A stretch of DNA of 64,000 nucleotides, taken from the NCBI GenBank assembly GCA_029339505.1, contig JAQISU010000234.1, positions 310,001 through 374,000 of the forward strand. Reading direction: 5' to 3'. This document shows positions 58,887 to 64,000 of this stretch, one piece after another. The DNA comes from Unio delphinus (lineage: Eukaryota; Mollusca; Bivalvia; Unionida; Unionidae). Both the position numbers and the translations under genes were made by a program. The notes below the pieces were generated by a model. It worked only from the letters and a program-made list of their open reading frames with translations. It made no database searches and was not told the origin of the DNA. Within the stretch, counting starts at the first letter, position 1. Each line of letters starts with the position of its first letter.

Positions 58887-59837
58887 ATGGAATCTATTTA
58901 TTATTCTCCGAGAGGATACTGGAAGGGTAAAGCAGCAATCAGTAAACTCGCCAGCGCCGCAAAAGTGAAAAAGGCTATTGCGGCTAATTGGTTATCCAAA
59001 CAGGCTATATGGCAAATTTATCTACCGCGTCCTAAACAAATCAATTTCTCGCATTTTGATCTTACCGGACCTAATGAAGTTCATCAAGCTGATTTATTGT
59101 TTTTACCACATAACAACGGTTACAAATACGTGCTAACCGTAGTTGACGTTGCGAGTGTACAAACAAGCAGAACCGCTAAAAACAAAATCATCACCTGAAG
59201 TTGCTTCTGCATTTGAAAGGATTTATCGACGATGACAACAACGCTGGCCAAATCTGTTACAAGTTGATCCTGGCAAGGAATTTCAAGGCGCTTTTTTATC
59301 AGCGATGAAACATCACAATGTCACCATCAGACATACTGCGCTACATCGCGATCAGGCAATTGTTGAACGATTGAATCGGACGATTGCTGAGCGGTTTTTT
59401 GGATATCAATACGCGAAGGAGTTTATTCAGGATAAAAGATCCCGTGAATGGGTTAAGAGATTACCAGCTGTGATTACCGCGCTCAATAACGAGATTACTC
59501 GAACAATTAACATGAAACCTGTCAACGCGATTAAGAAAGCGTCTATACCTAAAATGGAAATCCAAGGAATTTCACAAAAAGATTTCCGAGAACAAATTCT
59601 TGGTAGTAATGTCACTGTAATGTATTTATACGAACCAGGAGAGCTTGAGGGTGGTAAAAAAGAGCTACTGATCCTATATGGAGTGTCACCGTACATAAAA
59701 TATCTAGTATAACACGATCAACTGGTAGACCAGCAATCTATAAATTGGATTCAACTGCCCCTCAGCGAGGATTTACTCGACAACAACTACAGGTAATTCA
59801 CGAGGATACTCAGTTACCACCGCGTGGTCTTAACTAG
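58887..59837 (+). pseudogene. RVE-type (retroviral-like) integrase of the Polinton, frameshifted
   Basis: Inserts the element into host DNA. The N-terminal part is basic. The first catalytic Asp is in HQADLLFLP (about 59090). After a frameshift near 59190 comes LLQVDPGKEFQG with the second Asp, and in the frame 59305-59712 RDQAIVERLNRTIAERFF with the catalytic Glu. All three acidic residues are kept. A further shift near 59680 leads into SITRSTGRPAIYKLDS, a chromo/SH3-like C-terminal part, and a TAG at 59835-59837. The stop overlaps the stop of the convergent HNH gene by eight bases. Two frameshifts, and one stop between them, make it inactive. Confidence 0.85.
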
Positions 59838-60120
59838 CACCCCTTCGTCTGTTGCACTCAAGACAAGTCAGCATAACGTTATCTCTGATATGACCAATGC
59901 TGCTATTCTTTCTGTCTAAGGTAAATTGGCGAGGATCTTTATCCGAATACTGCCAACGCATTATACAATTGCAACTCGCGCAGTGATTATTTTGTTGTTG
60001 CTTCAGCGTAATTATTAATTCATCATCAATATCAAATTCTCGTTGTTTACCTACTAAGTTCCCTTGTATTATGACGTCAAAGGAATTTGTCGTCTGCTAT
60101 ATTACCTGTAGAGAGGTATA
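59830..60120 (-). pseudogene. HNH endonuclease of element copy B
   Basis: Minus-strand frame QGNLVGKQREFDIDDELIIT, then CASCNCIMRW, FTLDRKNSSIGHIRDNVMLT and CLECNRRRGAS with a stop at 59832-59830. The paired CxxC/CxxC and the DR..GH..DN pattern are those of an HNH nuclease of the endonuclease VII-like group. The 5' end is uncertain: a frameshift is needed near 60070 and no clear ATG is seen, and splicing is possible. Copy A keeps only this 5' part. It faces the integrase gene tail to tail. Confidence 0.65.
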
Positions 60121-60865
60121 ATTGACATGTGCACGCCCCACGTGACTGTAATAGAGTATAATACATGTGTTTCGTTAGAGTTGTATTTTTATAATTCTAA
60201 AATGTTTTATTGTCGCTTGGGCTAAAACTGTATTATTTAAACAGTTGTATTTATTTAGACCATCTATTAATACACTTTCAGTACAGACGTTCTTTATAAT
60301 CTAGCGCATTTTACCTATGTTCGCTCAGCCGGAACGCGAGTGTTTCCCACTCATTGAAGTAGGTGGGCGTGGTTAAAATTCCTTGTATACAGCCCTTTAT
60401 GAACTAATCGATAATGCATTTTTGTCTAGAGAATTAGAACAGGGAAAATATACGTTGTTATTTAAAAACTATATTATTTTGTTTAATGTTTCATTTAAAA
60501 TATTTGTCTAATTTAACTGCTGTGAAACAGCATTAATAAGTAATAAGGAAATAAAATAACATACCCATGAATCAACGCTGCTGTAATAGTCGCCTTATAT
60601 AGTATATCAAAGGTATAAAGCTTGGGACTTTCGAAGGCCAATGCGACCGATCAAAACTAACCAACGCCATTAACCCAGGCGTGTGGTTTTCTTTTGTTCA
60701 CAATCATGCAACCGGGTTAATTTAATTGGGTTGCTTTTGATTGGTTGGTTGGCCGTAGAAAATCCACCCCGTCGTTTCACGTTTGTGCTGTCTTGTGCCG
60801 TCCCACATCGTTACATCACAAATTCCATCATCGTTTCATTGAATATATCCATCCTTAATTAAGTA
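60121..60865. other. Non-coding block shared by copies A and B
   Basis: Aligns with about 3960-4770 of copy A. Copy B has some extra sequence around 60230-60480. No frame. Confidence 0.6.
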
Positions 60866-61070
60866 CATGTTGTGACGTCACCCCAAGCATATCTTCTGGG
60901 CGGTCTAAGATGGCGTTTGCCACCTTAGGCCTCCCGCCGGAGATGTATGCTTCGGGTCCCCTTGGGCTTACTTGGATGTGAAGGCAACCAAGGAGTTCCA
61001 AAGATGTGTTGTCGTATATGTAACCTCTGGGTCTCTCTGATGTCATAGGGCGCCAGCGAGATTGCCAAAT
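60866..61070. other. Copy-B-specific insert in place of the 83-bp repeats
   Basis: Follows CCTTAATTAAGTA, the point where the tandem repeats start in copy A. GC-richer than its surroundings and holding CTTGGGCTTACTTGG and GGGCGGTCTAAGATGGCG. No frame, no inverted ends seen. Confidence 0.5.
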
Positions 61071-61121
61071 GAGTGTTTTTTGTTTTTTTTAATAATTAGA
61101 GATACAGTATACTATAAAAAT

Positions 61122-61478
61122 ATGGATATCAAAGATGTAAATTCTATAATTGCTGAAATTTCAGATTTGAAAAATAGATGGGTAGTATTATCTGAAGATC
61201 TCGACTGCGACAGAATTGCCTCGGAATATGAAGACATAGAGTATCAGTCTAGTAAGGGTCGTTATGTTTTACCGAAGATGTACAGGCTCGTGAAAGGAAT
61301 TCAAAATTCCATTAATGCTTGCTTGTACGGTAACGATATTAACGTATTTATAACGCTATTTAGCACCGTTGAAGCAATACATCAAAAGCTCGGCCAAGAG
61401 TATCAAAAACGAGCTGAAATTAGTTCTAAGGTTCGTGATCTTAGAAAAATATTAAACGAGGAAAAACCAGTATCTTAA
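61122..61478 (+). CDS. ORF-a (copy B)
   Basis: Intact frame. I use the ATG at 61122 (MDIKDVN), which matches the copy A start; the upstream Met at 61062 gives a hydrophobic leader not shared with copy A. It keeps the six codons (VRDLRKI region) that copy A has lost and ends in EEKPVS with a TAA. Substitutions from copy A are spread along it without breaking the frame. Unknown function. Confidence 0.7.
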   Translation: MDIKDVNSIIAEISDLKNRWVVLSEDLDCDRIASEYEDIEYQSSKGRYVLPKMYRLVKGIQNSINACLYGNDINVFITLFSTVEAIHQKLGQEYQKRAEISSKVRDLRKILNEEKPVS

Positions 61479-61546
61479 CCACGTGAGCGTTAGGCTTTCG
61501 GTAAATTTTATTAAAAAATATTTTTTTTTAGCGTTTTTTGTAACAC

Positions 61547-61825
61547 TCACATGGGATTTTCTCCTGAAAGGATACTCAGCAGTCTGGACTTGCCCATGCA
61601 GTTATGTGCATAATGGATGATCTGGTTGTAGTAGCAAGTAATCACCGCGACGCCTCCATTTTCACGTAGTTGTTCTTGTTGCCGCGTCGTTAACACAAAT
61701 CGTTCATCGCCGTTCTCAGATATTACAATTCTGAAACCCCCAGCGATGTTATTTCTGAAACACTCGCGGATAGCGTCGTACAGTTTAACCCTGTCGAAGA
61801 TGGATACGTTAGCTTGATGGTACAT
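61547..61825 (-). CDS. ORF-b (copy B)
   Basis: Intact 92-residue frame with the same ends as copy A (MYHQANVS, SGENPM). About 84 percent of residues are identical with no gap. Opposite in direction to its neighbours. The AATTAAAAGATGAGT string before its start is a relative of the AATTGAAAA-ACTAGT motif. The protein is unrecognised; the two copies support it as a real gene. Confidence 0.75.
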   Translation of the reverse strand: MYHQANVSIFDRVKLYDAIRECFRNNIAGGFRIVISENGDERFVLTTRQQEQLRENGGVAVITCYYNQIIHYAHNCMGKSRLLSILSGENPM

Positions 61826-61862
61826 TATTTAATAACTCATCTTTTAATTGTGATAGTTTCAC

Positions 61863-61877
61863 ATTTGAAAAATTAGT
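61863..61877 (+). promoter_or_regulatory. AATTGAAAA-type motif before ORF-c (copy B)
   Basis: ATTTGAAAAATTAGT; the core ends 19 bases before the ATG at 61891, as in copy A. Confidence 0.4.
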
Positions 61878-61890
61878 TCACAAACAATAT

Positions 61891-62801
61891 ATGGTAGGTG
61901 AATCGCTTACAACTAGATTAGCCCGAGAGCGGCCAGCAGCAATTAAAAAGTTTATACCGGTTCAAGACAGACTTCGTGAGAAACTTCAACAACGACAACA
62001 AGATATTCCTGAGCGAGAACGAGCAAAGAAGGCGCCGCTGCTTGATACGCTTGAAAAGATAGCGGCAGAGACCTGACAAACACGCTCAGGGATACAACAG
62101 ATATCAAGTGATATAAAAACTCAACGCGAAATTGAAGAACTCGAAGAAGAACAACAAGGTGCAGCTGGAGGAAAAGATTATTCACCTGAGAATATATTTA
62201 CAGTCGAAGCATTAATGAAATTGAAGGAATCCGTACGGATTACGAATTAACTGATTTTGCTAGAGACAATTTTCCAAAGGGTAAAAGAGAGAATTTATTA
62301 AAAGACGAGTTTAAAAGTTTTATAAAAAACAAAGACACTTGGGCATCAAAAATATATTTAGTGAAACGCGGCGGGAATAAAATCTCGGCGTTGCATCACC
62401 CTGGTTATGGTTACTTTCTAGCTGCGGTTAAAGGCGGTCCACAGCCACCACGTTATACGGAGGATCCAATCCCGGAAGAAATAGACATAAGAGCAGAAGC
62501 CGGTTCTAAGAAAACAAGCGGAAAAGGATATTCGATTGGAAATCCAAAGGATTTCAACGCAACCGTGACATGCCCTGGTAACATCCTCAGTGATATATCA
62601 CGGTTAGAGGTTCTCATCGGAGGGACACGAGCCGGAGATAACTCACCGGAAGTAATTAATGAAGCAGCTGATATCTGTAGACGATTATTTGCCAGCGGTA
62701 TCATGGACATTAATGTACATCGAGAACTCATTGCTGAATTAGTTGAAAATCACAGAGACGCCCTACGTTATGATGAAAATCCTATGGATATAAGCGATTG
62801 A
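61891..62801 (+). pseudogene. ORF-c (copy B), probable virion protein
   Basis: Fuller version than copy A. It has MVGESLTTRLARERPAAIKK, then a TGA at 62074, a charged helix in another frame (IKTQREIEELEEEQQG), and FPKGKRENLLKDEFKSFIKN. It ends with 62361-62801: HHPGYGYFLAAVKGGPQPPR, EAGSKKTSGKGYSI and ADICRRLFASGIMDI. It lacks the 33 codons that copy A has after QQRQQ. At least two frame breaks. The Gly/Pro-rich middle and helical ends give no catalytic hint. Confidence 0.6.
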
Positions 62802-62806
62802 TCACT

Positions 62807-62824
62807 AATTGAAAAACTACTAGT
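62807..62824 (+). promoter_or_regulatory. AATTGAAAA-ACTACTAGT motif before core-protein gene (copy B)
   Basis: Identical over 18 bases to copy A at 6658. The core ends 20 bases before the ATG at 62836. Confidence 0.65.
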
Positions 62825-62835
62825 TTTATAACAAG

Positions 62836-63306
62836 ATGATTATACACTACAACCATGATCAACCCGTGAGCGTCTACGTGGTGAACTCACGATTGCCTGT
62901 TTATAGAGCATATTACGGAGATGGTTTCGGCAATATCATTGCGGGGTTATTTACAAGAATGGCTCCCAAGATGGCGCCGTTAGCTAAACAATTATCAATG
63001 AAGGCCATTGATATTATTCGTGATAAGGGAACCAGCAAAATCGGAGATTTCGTTGGAAATCTTGCTTGAAAGGCATTTTCTGCCGCGAAAGATAAAATAG
63101 CATCATTGGTGCGAAAGAAACCAGGAATGACTTCGTCATTAGTGCTGCCATCAACTTCAGTGATGCCTGCAAAAATCAGCAAAGCTGCTTCGGTGACTCC
63201 GTCACAATTGACGGCTTCACCGGTAACAGATAGCGCTATCATGAACGCGATAGCAGGAAGTGGTTTGAAACAAAAAAGAAATTCGAAGAATTTTCAACGA
63301 CGATGA
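62836..63306 (+). pseudogene. Small core/membrane-active protein (copy B), single stop
   Basis: One frame of 157 codons broken only by a TGA at 63067-63069, after NLA. The layout is YRAYYGDGFG, amphipathic helix, Lys-rich linker (KDKIASLVRKK), Ser/Ala-rich part, and a basic tail (KQKRNSKNFQRR). It shows that the two copy A pieces (6687-6926, 6937-7161) are one gene. The stop can be explained by one change, as the copy A codon there is GGA. The comparison with adenovirus pX/pVI is by composition and gene position only. Confidence 0.55.
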
Positions 63307-63322
63307 TTATAAAGATTTTCAC

Positions 63323-63338
63323 AATTGAAAACACTAGT
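63323..63338 (+). promoter_or_regulatory. AATTGAAAA-ACTAGT motif before MCP (copy B)
   Basis: AATTGAAAACACTAGT; the core ends 18 bases before the ATG at 63350, the same as in copy A. Confidence 0.7.
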
Positions 63339-63349
63339 ATTTTAATAAA

Positions 63350-64000
63350 ATGTTTAAACGAACAGCTGATCCGGCCTTCGATATAGAAGCCCCAGTACCC
63401 AAGGACAATTCCGTCCGCGATTATCAATACTATTCCTATCATGCAATACAACCCGACCTACGATCGCGAATTGAACTACAAGTTCAAGATACCAGTAAAT
63501 ACTTTTGCCATGTGAAGCATTTATTGAAATCGAGGGAAAACTCGTAACAAATGTTGCAGCTGATACACCATATGAAAATGATCCAAATATCCGAGTTGGT
63601 TTTGTTAATAATGGTATAATGGCGTTATTTGAAAGTGCAAGATATCTCATTGATGGAAAAGAAATTGAATCAATAGACCGCGAGGTTGATGTTGCAACAA
63701 CAATAATCGGGCTAGCAAGATACTCCGATGATTATACAAGATCGGCTGGTCCGTCTATGATGTTTGCAAAGGATACCTCTGATAACGCTGACCACCTTCA
63801 ATACATTAAAGTGTTAACACCGCAAGACACTTCAGTTGATAATCAACGAGAAGCAACTAATCCAGAACGTCGAGCTAGACCCGGAGCTGCGTTTGAAATT
63901 ATAAAAGAAGTTAATGATAATTTCAATCTAGGGTTTGCAACACGAGTAGCAGCGTTGCAAAGACCACAACGATATTTTTCATGTGCGATTCCACTCCATC
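63350..64000 (+). pseudogene. Double jelly-roll MCP (copy B), N-terminal half, cut by window end
   Basis: Starts MFKRTADPAFDIEAPVPKDN and continues into SVRDYQYYSYHAIQPDLRSR, the usual MCP N-terminal strand. One frameshift near 63503 moves it to a frame that is then open to the window end (CEAFIEIEGKLVTN, VNNGIMALFESARYLIDGKE, then LARYSDDYTRSAGPSMMFAK, ending SCAIPLH). The loop after MMFAKD is longer than and unlike copy A, while the strands are alike, so the two copies are different lineages of one family. With one break in over 200 codons it is less decayed than copy A. Confidence 0.85.

Overview
The window reads as nuclear DNA of an invertebrate, most likely a mollusc. The evidence is split exons with GT/AG junctions for secreted proteins, dense AT, CT and ATGT microsatellites, tRNA-derived SINEs ending in a TTAAACCC-type tail, CR1/Jockey-type LINEs and an LTR element. 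Set into this host DNA are two large copies (A, 1-13.2 kb; B, 57.5 kb to the window end) and one small remnant (C, 51.7-55.05 kb) of Polinton/Maverick-type (adintovirus-like) virus-derived elements. Most of their genes carry frameshifts, so they are treated as decayed.

Copy A holds a protein-primed-type DNA polymerase B joined to an SF1 helicase (minus strand), a zinc-finger protein and an HNH/NUMOD nuclease. After a non-coding block comes a plus-strand capsid block: ORF-a, ORF-b (minus), ORF-c, a small core/membrane protein, the double jelly-roll major capsid protein (MCP), a hydrophobic small protein, an adenain-like protease, a repeat-rich fibre-like protein, a membrane/coiled-coil protein and the penton-like minor capsid protein. 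Copy B has the packaging ATPase, a DUF5679 zinc ribbon-phospholipase A2 protein, an RVE integrase and an HNH nuclease. These are followed by the same non-coding block, ORF-a, -b, -c, the core protein and the MCP, which runs off the window. Copy A therefore lacks the integrase/ATPase module between its HNH/NUMOD gene and the non-coding block. Remnant C has the ORF-c 5' end, a zinc-finger remnant, an archaeo-eukaryotic (UL52-like) primase and a UL9/OBP-like helicase, arranged as a partial inverted duplication.

Two unlisted signals stand out. First, a motif close to AATTGAAAANACTAGT, or its AATTGAAAA core, lies 18-22 bases before the start codon of nearly every capsid-side gene in both copies. 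It looks like a shared late promoter. Second, the edges of A, B and C each carry a 150-240 bp module bounded by inverted AGCAGCAG repeats, which may be the element termini.

Between about 13 and 51 kb lies host DNA. It holds microsatellites, a decayed LTR retroelement with integrase before reverse transcriptase (Gmr1 order), two exons of a group III secreted phospholipase A2 gene, a SINE, a pogo-like 1.1 kb element, and two related LINEs, one split by a solo LTR with a 5-bp target duplication. There is also a segmentally duplicated repeat cluster. A CCP-like exon (51.26 kb) and a CUB half-domain exon (56.85 kb) have matching splice phase and flank remnant C, which therefore appears to sit in a host intron.
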